Positions 1 through 11,159 of a stretch of DNA of 56,351 bases are shown one piece after another. The DNA lies in assembly GCA_030770425.1 (NCBI GenBank), contig JASJFT010000266.1, positions 1-56,351 on the forward strand, read 5' to 3'. The notes below the pieces were generated by a model that saw only the letters and a list, made by a program, of their open reading frames with translations, was not told the origin of the DNA and did not search any database. The position numbers and the translations under genes were made by a program. The first letter of the stretch is position 1. Every line of letters starts with the position of its first letter. The DNA comes from Darksidea phi. Lineage: Eukaryota > Ascomycota > Dothideomycetes > Pleosporales > Lentitheciaceae.

Positions 1-198
1 CTAAGGGGGGTATATAAGTAGCCGAGTACTATATATTATATAATTATTCTATTTATATAATAATTTATACTAATTTATTATAACTATATACTAGCTTTAT
101 TTAACCTAGTATAACTCGTATATAAGGTCCTCTACTTATACCCTAACTAGATAGTTAGATAATTTAATATATTTATTCTATACCTCTATCTACTTATA
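1..198 (+). repeat. Copia LTR with preceding polypurine tract
   Basis: Bases 1-10 are a purine-rich tract (CTAAGGGGGG) and 11-198 is an LTR of the same family as the copies at 6284-7108 and, inverted, 43771-44001. All three start TATATAAGTA (probably TGT... before RIP) and end near CTACTTATA. This copy is about 188 bp against 231 bp for the inverted one, so it has an internal deletion. It serves as 5' LTR of the Copia element to its right. The polypurine tract directly before it is what normally precedes a 3' LTR, so it may also end another copy lying to the left of the window. Confidence 0.7.
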
Positions 199-3100
199 GA
201 GTTATATATATAAAATAAAGTATTTTCTTAATTAATAGTTATTATAAAGCTATACTTAGTCTAATTAATCTTATTCTTTTAGTTATTACTTAGTCTAAGG
301 AAGTAGAACCTTTATACTATAAATATTAACTTTAACTCTATAGTCTAAGTAATAGTATTAGATTAATCGTCTATCTATTAGCTTAAAAAGTAAAATACTT
401 ATACTAATTCTTTAGAGTAAATAAGTTAATTATAATATATTATATATATTCTTATAAGATTATATTTAATTTATTTATCTTTATTAATTATTTATCTTTC
501 TATATATTTTATTTTCGAATAACTATTTATACTATTATCTTTAATATTTTTAACTAGCTCTAACTAGTTTAGAGAAATAACCTATTTAATTAATATCTAC
601 TTATTATTATTTTTATATAGAATAGATACTATATAAACTTTTTAGTTTATTATAATTAAGCTAAATTCTTAGAGTCTTCTATTTATTTATTATCTTATTA
701 TTATTTTTTAATATATAGGGGTATAAAGCTAAAATCTAAAAATTATATAAATAGGTATAGTCCTCTATCTAAGTTATATAAAAGTATTAATATATTATTT
801 TATATAATTCGCGTATTCGATAGTATAAATAGACGTAGTAGTCCTTTAGATATACGATTATCGCGTATTACTTAGATTATCTTAAAGGTTAAATAGTAGA
901 ACTACTAAGTCCTAATTAGAACTAGTAGCTATAGAATATTTCTATAAAATAGCTAGGTATTAAATAGTCTATATATAAGAATACTAAGTACTTTCTCTAC
1001 TTTCTTATATATACCTCTACTTACTAAATATAAGATAACTTCTTATACTATCTTCGTAGATTATTACTTTATTTTACTTTAGTCTATAGATATATCTATA
1101 TACCGTACTATCCTCTATAACTCTAAAGTAGACGCTATCTATATATATGAATATCTAGACTATAAACTTAATAATATCGTCGATTATAATTATATCTTCT
1201 AAAAGAAAGAATATAATAAGCTTATAATTATAGAGCTATAACTTATATATATAAAGGGTTAGTTTATATATCTACTAAATATACTATAAATAGTATAGGT
1301 TTATTAACTTAGTATCTACTTAATATATATTAAGATAGATAAGAATAATAAAAAGAACTTTCTTAGATAGTAGTTATTAAGACTAAGCTAGCTTACTAAG
1401 AATCTTAGGGTTCTATAGAAAGACGAAGTAGTAGATTTTCTAGAGAGAGATCTCTAGATAAAGGAGAGTATAGAGTATATAGCGAAGATACTTTAAGCTA
1501 TCTATAGATTTTAAGATATAAAGGAGATTAAAGAGATAAAAGTAAAAGTAATAAAATAATAAAAGGTCGAAGTAGAGAAGGAGTTAGTAATATAGGGTAA
1601 GATTAATAGAGGCTATTCGATTTATATATATAGATTTAAAAGATAGTAAAGAAGAGAAGAAGAGAGGAGGAGGAAAATAGTTATTAGTATTTCGTAGTAG
1701 TTACTTAGTATTAACGTAGCGGAAATTATTATAGTATACTAGTCCTTTCCTATACTTAGTTAGTAAGACTAAATAAGAGTATATAATAGAATATTATATA
1801 AAAGAGTTTATATAATAGTCTAAGCTACTTAGTAAATTATAACTCTATCTACTTATAGATTATTTAAATAATAATATAATCGATTAGTTAACTAGTAATA
1901 TTTTAGACCTCTATAAAGACGATAGTATAATAACTTCTAAGATAATTAATTATAAGGAGTACCTATAGAATAAAACTTATTAGATTATCTCTTATTAATT
2001 TAGCTATAAGCTAGGTACTAGTTAATTATTTAAAACTATAGCTATTAATTAAATTAAGCTTAATATTCTAGTCTATAATAATTATTAATATATATTTTAT
2101 ATATTTAATCTATTCTTAAAGCTATATATAGTCTATATAATAGTTAAGTTTAATAAGTCTACTCTTTAGATAATACTTAAATAGCTAGATAGAGCTATTA
2201 AACGATTTAGCTCGAGTCTATTATCTATAGAAAGGAATTAAACTATAGATATAAGTACTATATATAGTCGAGTAGAATAGTTTAACTAAGTACTTAGATA
2301 GAAGTCTAATAAAGAGAAGCTACTTAATAAAAATTATAATTAATCTTCTATTAACTCTTAGCTTTAAGATTTATAAAATAGTAGTCTATCTACTTAATTA
2401 AATATCTATATAATTACTAAACTAGAAGATACTATTTAAAATTATATATTAGAAAAAACTATTATTAGTATATCTATATATTTATAAAGCCTATATACTA
2501 TATAATAAATATTAAAAGGTAATAAACTTAGCCTATAAGTACTAGTAGAATATCTAATTAGCTATAATTCTTCTAATATTTATAGAATCTAAATACTAAA
2601 GATAAGAAATAAAGCTTATAGTAGTAAAATAATTTATATAAAGAATATTATATTTTAAAAGAATCTATTCTATTAATCTTAAGATAATTTAGATCCTCTT
2701 TTTTAAGATTTTAAACTAGAGTAATTTATTTATAAATATTACCTATCTATATTAAATAGTAAAGATACTTTCTTAAAAGTCTTATTAGAAGATAAAGATA
2801 TAACTCTTATAAAAGCTATAGAATCTATTACTTAAGCTTCTATTTAGACTATTATTTAGACTACTACTTAAGCTACTACTTAGGAATTTATATTAAATTA
2901 GCTCCTAATACTAAATCTATTAGTTTTAGAAATAGTTTTATCTAAGCTACTACTATAACTATTAAATCGATTCTAAAAATATAAATATAGACCTATATTT
3001 AATTTAAATTAAGTAGAGTATTAAGAACTAATAGATATTAATCTTTATTAATCTTATATCTTATCTAAAGAATTAATTAGAGTAATAAAGAAGAAGTTTA

Positions 3101-4560
3101 TATAAAAGAACTCTAGCTTCTTTATTAATACTTACTAGTTAGTCTATTTAATTTAGATTTATATAGTAGAAGTCTCTTTAGAAGATCTATATCTTATATA
3201 TAATAATAGAGCTATAGAGCTATATATAGTACTATTAATTATAAGTAACGAGATAATATTTTAAATATTAAGATACTAAATAAGAAATAATATATAATAC
3301 TAAACTATAGAGTCTAATTAGGAGACTAATAGTAGTAGTAAGAAGTTAATATACTAATACTATCTATAGTATAAAAATTACTTATAATAATATTAGTATT
3401 CTACTTATATCTATCTCTTATCCTTAGCTAGCTTCCTTACTATATCTATCTCTTATTCTTAGCTAGCTTTCTTACTATATCTATCTCTTATCTTTAGCTA
3501 GCTTTCTTATATTAATACCTACTAACTATATATCTTTACTAATAATCGTTCGCCTAGTCCTTTAGTAGAAGGAACTAGAGTAGAATAGACTATTTAAGTA
3601 TAGTACTCTAAATCTTTTAAATATTATAGTAGAGTATCCCTAATACTATAAGTAGGAGGTACTATTAATAGAACTTCTTAATTATAATAACTAGTAGTAT
3701 AAAATTAACTATATATTAGATATATTCGAGGAAATAAGTAGTAATAGGATTCTTATATAGCTATTAGTAGTTACCTATATTATATTTCTATCTAAGGCCC
3801 TATATAATAAGAATAGACGTTTCGTCTAGAGATAGCTATACTATCTACGTAGACTAGAGAAAAAGCTTATATAAGAAGGATTATTATAAAAGAAGAAATT
3901 AACCTTCTTAGTATATTATAGAGGAAGCGAATATCTAATATAGAAGATAGAGCTAGTATCTATAGTAGATATAATATAAATAATAGTATAAAGATAGAGA
4001 ATAATAGAAATACCTAGCTAGAAAGGGTAGAAGGTTTAGTATTATTAACGTATTTAACTATCTATATATATTATTAGTAAATTAAAAGCTATTATTATTA
4101 TATAATTACTATCTATACTATTATATAAGATATTAAAATATTAAAATATAATAAGGTAATTAAAATTATAAAAAATATAGCTAGCCTAGAAGTTAATATA
4201 ACGTTACGTTGAATAGTAGCCTAAGCTCCTAAGGAAGAGATACTAGTTAGTCTATATAGTTATCTTAGTAATAGTATTAAAAATACGATTTAAATATATA
4301 GAGTTAGTAGTAGAGCTAAAGTATTATAAGAATATAATAAAGCTACTATTTTCTTATAAAAAAGGCTTCTTATAAGCTATATAATAAGAATTAGTAATAA
4401 GTAAATATAAAGAAAAATATAAATAGATAATCTAGGATAACTATAATACTTAATCTACTTATAATAATAAGATTCTTCTACTAATATAGATATATAAATA
4501 TAAACTTAATAATTAAGACTATCTATTAAAATATAAGACTTAGATCTATATATATAATAA
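199..4560 (+). pseudogene. Degraded upstream part of the Copia element (gag/protease/integrase expected)
   Basis: This stretch contains no ORF and no motif I can name. By position it should have coded for gag, protease and integrase of the Copia element. A purine-rich stretch with many A/G runs lies at 1400-1690. The block 3895-4247 is repeated at 31487-31862, which shows that at least this part belongs to a dispersed family. The reading around 3700-3950 is rich in Lys, Arg, Glu and Leu, but I do not recognise the protein. An older insertion hidden inside cannot be excluded, because the distance to the reverse transcriptase is long enough. Confidence 0.45.
3411..3514. repeat. 35-bp tandem repeat, three copies
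   Basis: Three head-to-tail units start at 3411, 3446 and 3481, each beginning CTATCTCTTAT and containing TTAGCTAGCTT. The copies differ only by C/T changes, as expected for independent RIP of an originally uniform array. The 35-bp period is not a multiple of three, so it is probably not a protein repeat. Confidence 0.85.
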
Positions 4561-4564
4561 TTTA

Positions 4565-5900
4565 TAAATAATAATAGAAGATATCTATACTACTATATTA
4601 GCTATTTAAATATTTTAAGCTCTAGTAACTATTACTATCTACTTTAATATAGAAATTTATTAATATAATACTATTAATATATTTACTAATACTAAGCTTT
4701 TAATACTAGTCTATTATTATTAGCTAGAAGAATTCTCTAATTCTAATTATTTATAGAAGCTACGTCGAGTACTCTATAACTTAAAAATATTTCTATTATT
4801 CTAGTATAAAGAGCTTACTAAGATATTTATAAAGCTAGATCTTATATTTATTAAGAATACTCCCTATCTATAGAAAAGTAAAAAGCTACTAGTCTTCTTC
4901 TTTATTAATAATATCGTTATTTTTAGTATATTAGTATATATAATTACCCTATATAAATTTAAGTATAAGCTATTATAATAATATAAAATTAGATCTTTAG
5001 AAGAATTATAAATCTTTTATAGTATTTAAACTCTTAAAGATTATAATAGTAGTTTAATCTAATTATTATAAAGCTTATATATTAAGAAGTTTACTTAGAA
5101 GTATTTCTTATTAAAGCCCTATATAAAGTTAAATACTATATTACTACTACTTAAGAAACTATTATCCTTAGAGAATAAGATAATAGACTTAATTAAATAA
5201 CGCTATACTTAACTAGTCGGATTAATTAGCTATATAGTAGAAGCTACCCGTTTAGATATCTTAAAAGCTTATTTAAAATTAGTAGAATTTCTTATAAATC
5301 CTTTATAATAATATCTAAATACTATCTATTAAATAATAGTCTATCTACTAGATATAAAGAATCGAGTAATATACTATAATACTTTAATATCTATTAAATT
5401 AGTTTATATTACTACTAAACTTATATTTAAATCTATATCTAAATTTTATAGAGTATTAGACGTCTTCTTTACTAAATATATAGCTATCTAGAAGAGCTTA
5501 TAAGAATATATATTCTTTCTATTTAGTAGATCTATTAATTAAAAGGTTATATTATAGTAATATATTATAAAATTAACGACTAAGATAGAATTAATAGCTA
5601 TCTCGTTAGCTAGTACTAAGCTAATCTAGTAGTAAAGAGTATTTAAATATATTAGATTCGATCTAGATTATAAATAATTAATATATTATAAAAATTAATA
5701 AATAATTTAACTACTTATCTTCTCTACTCTACGGCTTAAGACTATAGTATAGTATATTAATATCTATTACTACTAACTTTATTAGAAGATACTATTAGAT
5801 AATATTAATATCTTATATATATTATTAAATAGCTAGCTAGCTAATAGTCTTATAAAATTACTATCTAGATAGAAATATAAGAACTAGATATTACTTCTAA
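4565..5900 (+). pseudogene. Copia reverse transcriptase and RNase H remnant
   Basis: With TAA/TAG read as Gln/Trp and Ile/Asn/Tyr codons allowed to be former Val/Met, Asp and Cys/His, 4630-4960 spells out the Copia reverse transcriptase. It shows a stretch like DAVNAF about 4660-4680, a peptide close to RALYGLKQSPLLWY at about 4750-4810, and FFFVDDIV at about 4893-4920, the catalytic Asp pair. RNase H traces follow at 5490-5650: a W-K-x-L start, then a Thr-x-x-Glu-x-x-Ala-x-Ser-x-Ala-x-x-E pattern ending in Trp-rich sequence. These are diagnostic for Ty1/Copia order and for plus-strand orientation. Many stop codons are present and no start, so this is a dead copy. Confidence 0.8.
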
Positions 5901-5931
5901 ACTTTAACGATTTTTTTACTAAACTAGCTAC

Positions 5932-5994
5932 TTAGCTAACTATATAGACTATTTAGCTAATTATATAGACTATTTAGTTAACTATATAAACTAT
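5932..5994 (+). repeat. 21-bp tandem repeat, three copies
   Basis: Three 21-bp units start at 5932, 5953 and 5974 (TTAGCTAACTATATAGACTAT and variants), followed by a partial one. The period equals seven codons and the array lies just after the RNase H domain, so it may once have been a heptapeptide repeat at the end of the polyprotein. Differences between copies are C/T and G/A only. Confidence 0.8.
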
Positions 5995-6283
5995 CTAGCT
6001 AACTAACTAGTATACTAATTCTATTAGTATATTATATAAAGTAAATTAAGAATCTTATATCTCTAAAGATATCTAATTATATATAGAATCTATCTATATT
6101 ATAATAATAAAGGTTATCTACCTAGTACTATACCTATATAAAGACTAGTTCTTAATCTATAATATAGCTTCTTATACTTATAAGAAGAGAGGGATCTATT
6201 AGCTAATAATAAGCTTTAATAAAAAATTAATCTTTAAAACTAATAAATATTAGCTTTAAATCTATATTCGAATCTAAGAGGGA

Positions 6284-7108
6284 TATATAAGTAGTTAAGT
6301 ATTATATATTATATAATTATTCTATCTATATAATAATTTATACTAATTTACTATAACTATATACTAATTATAACTATTTAGTAAGAATTTCTATTATAGT
6401 AACTATATTTAGGTATATATAGAATATATAAAATATAGTTAAAAAAGATTAAATAAATCTAGCTTTAGTTATATAACTAGGGGAAAACTTTTTTAGTATA
6501 AAATCTTAAATAAATATATAATAATTTAACTATAGACTACTAAGATAATATAATATCTATCTCTTCTAATAGAGGATTAGGGTAAATTCTATTATTCCGA
6601 CCTTTAATAGCTAGAAATAGACCGGTAGAACTTCTAGCTACGTAGCTATTATCCCTTAGGAAGAGAGAAGAGGGTTCGGAGATAGATTAGCGAAGATTAT
6701 TTTTAAGCCGAGCTAATCGGGCCGAGGAATAGATACTATACTCGCTTTACTCTTACTTCTATAATTAAACGGTATATAGAATTAAGAGACGATTTTATTA
6801 TCTAAAAATAATCTTTATCTTCTATATTCTAGGCTATATAAGAAAATTAGTAGAGGAAGTAGAAATCGAACCTATAATTAATTTACTAGTAGGATAATAT
6901 TAACTTCTAGAATAAGTACTTATATACTACTCGACTATTTCTCTATTAATTATAACTATATTCTAGCTTAAAGTAACTATATAGTAATTTATAGTAATTA
7001 GTCTAGTTATCTAATCTAGTATAATTAGTACTTAAGACCCTTTACTCTTATCTTAACTAGATAGTTAGACTACTTAATATATTTATTCTATACCTCTATC
7101 TACTTATA
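6284..7108 (+). repeat. Copia 3' LTR split by an insertion
   Basis: A polypurine tract (AATCTAAGAGGGA, 6271-6283) is followed by the LTR start TATATAAGTAG at 6284. The LTR matches the inverted copy at 43771-44001 up to about 6365 and again from about 6970 to 7108, so about 570-600 bp of foreign DNA interrupts it. The right part matches from the GTTATCTAATCTAGTATAAT block to the end CTACTTATA. Confidence 0.75.
6378..6947 (-). mobile_element. Probable tRNA-derived SINE inside the Copia LTR
   Basis: This is the piece that interrupts the LTR. It is flanked by a 12-bp direct repeat AATTATAACTAT at 6366-6377 and 6948-6959, the kind of target duplication made by target-primed (SINE/LINE) insertion. 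Read on the minus strand, its first ~120 bases look like a tRNA: GTCGAGTAGTATATAAG resembles a D-arm/A box, and TATAGGTTCGATTTCTA (about 6840-6870 on the plus strand) is a T-arm with a B-box core, followed by CTTCCTC. The middle (6580-6760) keeps more G and C than the surroundings. Its length, about 570 bp, is long for a SINE. The target duplication could be chance in such AT-rich DNA, so the call is moderate. Confidence 0.45.
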
Positions 7109-8153
7109 TATTTATCCTCTATAATAGTAATAACTTTATTTAATAAAATTCTAACTAGTCTTTACTATTATTAATTTCTACTTAGTATATTATAGTATAT
7201 TTATAACTTTCTTTATATCTACTATTACTTACCTAATAAGATAAATAAGTATTTTATTAGTATTTTCGAAGTAAAGAAACTAAAGTAGTTAACTTTAATA
7301 AGATTTATAAAGTAGAATAGTTAGTTATAAATCGCTATATATATAATAGAATAGATTTTAATATTAAGATTAAATTTATATTCTTCTTTAAGAGTATAAT
7401 ATTACTTTTAACTCGTAGAATTTCTAACCTTAATATTCTAAAGAATATTATTTAGTAGAATAGAGATAAAAGAAGTTAAAGATTATTTAGTCTAGAATAT
7501 TAAATATAATAAATTATACGATTAGCTCTCTTATATAATAAAATATTACGTATATATTATTAGTAACTTTTAATAAAATAGTATAATTAACTCTTTTATA
7601 TAATAAAATATTATATATATATTATTCTTAAGTTAGTTAAGCTTAATATAGTAGTTTTTACTTATTAGTTATATTCTATATAGAGTTCTAATAATTATAA
7701 ACTATTATTAACTATACTTTAGTAAAAAATTAATTAGATTTCTTCTTATATATATATTATTTTCGTAAAATTTAAATATAATTACTAAAAGAAACGTATT
7801 TATATATAGTTAAACCTATATCTATTAAGTAAATATCTTTACTTTACTAGATATCTATATACTATATTAATTAAAAGAATTATAATAAGATTTATATTAA
7901 CTCTTTTATATATATATATTCTTTAATTTTATTAATTATCTTTATACTACTTACTATAGTAATTATTATATTATATATTTTTCTTTCTTAAAAAAGTATA
8001 ATATCTATAAAAAGGATTATTATATCTAAAGGAACCCTTCTTATCTTATTTATTATTCTTTTTATTACTCTTAATATCTATAAAGCTATAAGAGTACTTA
8101 ATCTTATACTCTTATTATTACTAAATAGTTCTATAATTAAAGGGTTAATTATT
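7109..8153. other. Unidentified RIP-degraded sequence left of the Gypsy element
   Basis: There is no ORF and no recognisable domain here. It continues the sequence found after 16758, because the Gypsy element at 8159-16753 was inserted into it. On the minus strand the part 7960-8060 could be read as a run of former Cys/His codons, which might be a zinc-knuckle trace of a gag protein, but this is weak. Confidence 0.4.
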
Positions 8154-8158
8154 AAAAT

Positions 8159-8344
8159 TATTATATCTACTTCTACTAAAGGACTTCTAGATTATTATTA
8201 GCCTAGTTATAGTTATATACCGGACCCTATATAGTCCTACGTCCTACTATTATATCTTCTTAAGGATTCGTCTTATCTTTATCTAAATATAATCCTTTTA
8301 CTATCTTAGTATTTCTATATCTACCTACCTATATATACCTTATA
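8159..8344 (+). repeat. 5' LTR of Gypsy element 8159-16753
   Basis: This 186-bp terminal repeat starts TATTATATCTAC (TG turned to TA by RIP) and ends CCTTATA. It is identical in length to the 3' copy. It is preceded by the target duplication AAAAT. Confidence 0.93.
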
Positions 8345-11155
8345 ATTCGAATCCTTTCTACTCCTTTTTAAGGACTAGTAGTATAGTATCGATACTAAAA
8401 GCTAATACTTTAAAAGTTCTTATTAATTATACTATACGACGTCTATTTAAAGCTATTAGTATACCTTCTTATACTACCTACTCGAAGAAGAGTACTCGCT
8501 CTAGTATCTATCTATCTAGTAAACGAAATAATCCCGATATATAGCTAGTCGGCGAAGTATACTAGTAGTATTCCGAGTTTAGTAAATAATAAGTTTAAAA
8601 ACTAGAATTAGATAACGAGGACGACTACTAGCTAGGGAATCTATTTAATCCTAAAAATATTTAAGAGGGTTAATACGTCTCTAAAACCCCTATAATCTAT
8701 ATATAGTACGACGACGAAAATATCTTAGAGATATCTAATAAGCTACTATCTTTTAGTAGAGTCCTAATAATAGCTATAACTAATAGGGACTACTAACCTA
8801 TATAAGAAAATAATAGAATATCTAGTTATAAAAATACGACTCGTATAAGTAGATTCTAACTATACTAATACTTAACTCCTACTATACTATCTATATTAGG
8901 AGCTAATAATATTCTAATAGGTAGTAATTACCTAGGTATAGCCCGTATTATATCTATCTATACTCCGATCTTAGGTAAAGTACTTTTAGTCGAGGTAGTA
9001 TAAATACTACTTAACCTTTAATACTAGGGTATACTAGTTAACTAGATTAAGACTATATAAGTAAATCTTACTATAGTCTAAGTAGCCTTCGAACTAGCTA
9101 TAGTAACCCCTTAGACTATAGCTAGCCTATCTCTAATAAATAATACTCGTTAGAGGCTATCTAATCTAACTAAGGTTAAAGATCCTTCTATACTAGACTT
9201 AATAAAGAAAACTCCGATAACTTAAGCTATAGACTATTAGATTAAAGATATTAATAGTCTCTTTTAAATTAACTTTACTAATATTAATACCCTTAAGTAT
9301 ACTATATAGATTATAATACTTATTAAGAATAACGTATATTATAACCTACTAGACTAAGCTATTAACAACGATAAAGTTATTATATAGCCCTAACTATAGA
9401 CGAAGCTTAAGAGTCTTATAGAGAACCTCGTCTTAATAAAGTTTAATAACTACTTTAAGTTTTAGAATATCGAATAGTACTAGAATAATAACTTTAACTT
9501 CTTTTTTAACTATTTTATAACTTATAAAGCTACCCTAAAAGTAAAGTCTTTTAGTAGTAATATAAACTCTAATATACTAAAGATATCTATAGTATAAAGT
9601 AAGTATCTAAAATCTTTATACTATAAGATATAAAGAAGTAGCTAGCTTAAAAATATATAAACTTAGATATAGTTCGAATATACCTTATAAGATATAGAGA
9701 TAGTAGTATACTCTACCCCTATACTAGCTACTCTTCTAAAGGTTTTCGACTTTAATTTAACTATAAGTAGAAAGTATATCGTATCTTTAGTAGCTTTAAG
9801 TAATTCTAGCTAGAAAAAATAGAATTAGAAGCCCTCTTAGTAGGGTAGTACTAGATAATCTTTATTAAGAACCCCGTTACGCTCTAAGAGTATAGTATTA
9901 ATATCCCGATCTAAGACTAATTAAAAGAAGAATTATTAGAAGTATCGCTCTAAAGACGATAATAAATTAGATAAAATTTAAGAAGAGAAAACTAACTTAT
10001 TCTTAAAAAAAGATAAGCCCTAGTTACTAATATTACTATAATACTACTAGGGCTAAATACTAATAGTAAATCCTTACGAATTACTAGTAATATAAGAATA
10101 TACCTTCTTATAGACGTTCTAATATAGGTCTAGGGTCTTTTTAATATAGAATTAGACTTAAATATTATTAAAGAGGACCTCGTATTATAGTAGAACCTCT
10201 TTAAGATATTATTATATATAAAGTTATAAATATATTAAGTCTTTAATATATTATTATATTTAGAAGAGTTATATATAGTTACGATAATAATATAAAATTC
10301 TTAGGATATAATAAGAATAATAGATTCTTAAGTATTTTAGACTATCTTTATAAATAGCTATAATCTTATTCTTAACTAGCTATAGCTATATAAGGTAGAC
10401 CCTTAAATAGATTACTAAAAGGGATCTTTTAAGTAGTAGGATAGGAGTATAGTAATTAAGCATATTAAAGTTAAGGTAATATTTAATAACTTAATATAAT
10501 AGTTATAATCTAGGGAGAAAGTATATATATTATATTTAGGAAGCTTTTATACTTAATTACTTATAAGTAAGAAAGAGTATTAACTCTAATTCTCTAATAT
10601 AATAGAGGTTATAGAACGTTTATAGATATCTATTAGCGAGATATAAATTCTAAAGGGTAATAAGTCTTAAAATACTTAATACTAAAATAAGTAGAATTTA
10701 CTTTAGTTAAAAAACTAGACCCTATAACTCTATAATTATCTTATCTACTATATAAAGTAATACCCTAAACTAGCGTAGCTACTCGAGGCTACGGTCTTCT
10801 AGGTTATAATATTAGTAATAAATACCCCTTTATAAAGGATTATAGCTCTTTATTAGAAGGGGTAATAGAAGTCTAAGAACTATCCGAATACTTTCTATAA
10901 TAATTCTAATAAAGAAATTAACTTTAAGAAAGTTATAAAGGTACTAGAATATTTTTATAATTAGCTTTAGTACTTTAGTTCTAAGCTTATTAATAGAATT
11001 ACTCCTAATTTAGAGTATAACTATACTATTAATCTTAAGGAGAAAAAGATACTATTAAATTTATCTATTTATAATTTTTTTAAAAGAGAACTTAAGATTT
11101 TAAGAAAATACCTTAATAACTCTTTAGAGAAGAAGTAGATTTAGTCTAGTAAATC
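8345..11155 (+). pseudogene. Gag/protease region of Gypsy element (inferred by position)
   Basis: This lies between the 5' LTR and reverse transcriptase of the complete Gypsy element, so it should hold gag and protease. I see no clear zinc-knuckle or protease signature. The part 8570-9900 keeps somewhat more G and C than the rest of the element. One CpA remains near 9365 and one near 10461. The assignment is from position only. Confidence 0.5.
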
Positions 11156-11159
11156 TCTA

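Larger units (their letters stand above)
11..7108 (+). mobile_element. Ty1/Copia LTR retrotransposon, RIP-inactivated
   Basis: This element is bounded by related LTRs at 11-198 and 6284-7108. Its internal part, read on the plus strand with RIP undone mentally, gives Copia reverse transcriptase and RNase H signatures between about 4570 and 5660. Copia elements copy themselves through an RNA intermediate using gag, protease, integrase, reverse transcriptase and RNase H encoded in that order. The first 4 kb of the interior should hold gag, protease and integrase, but I could not recognise them. CpA and TpG are practically absent (one ATG near 1148 and one TGA near 4210), and stops occur in every frame, so it cannot be active. 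A short tandem repeat (3411-3514) and an in-frame heptapeptide repeat (5932-5994) lie inside it, and its 3' LTR carries a secondary insertion. Confidence 0.8.

Noticed and set aside
8341..8360. TTCGAATCC after the 5' LTR as a tRNA T-arm or primer-binding site
   Set aside because: A primer-binding site must be complementary to the tRNA 3' end; this has the sense orientation, and no CCA-complement (TGG or its RIP product) precedes it convincingly.
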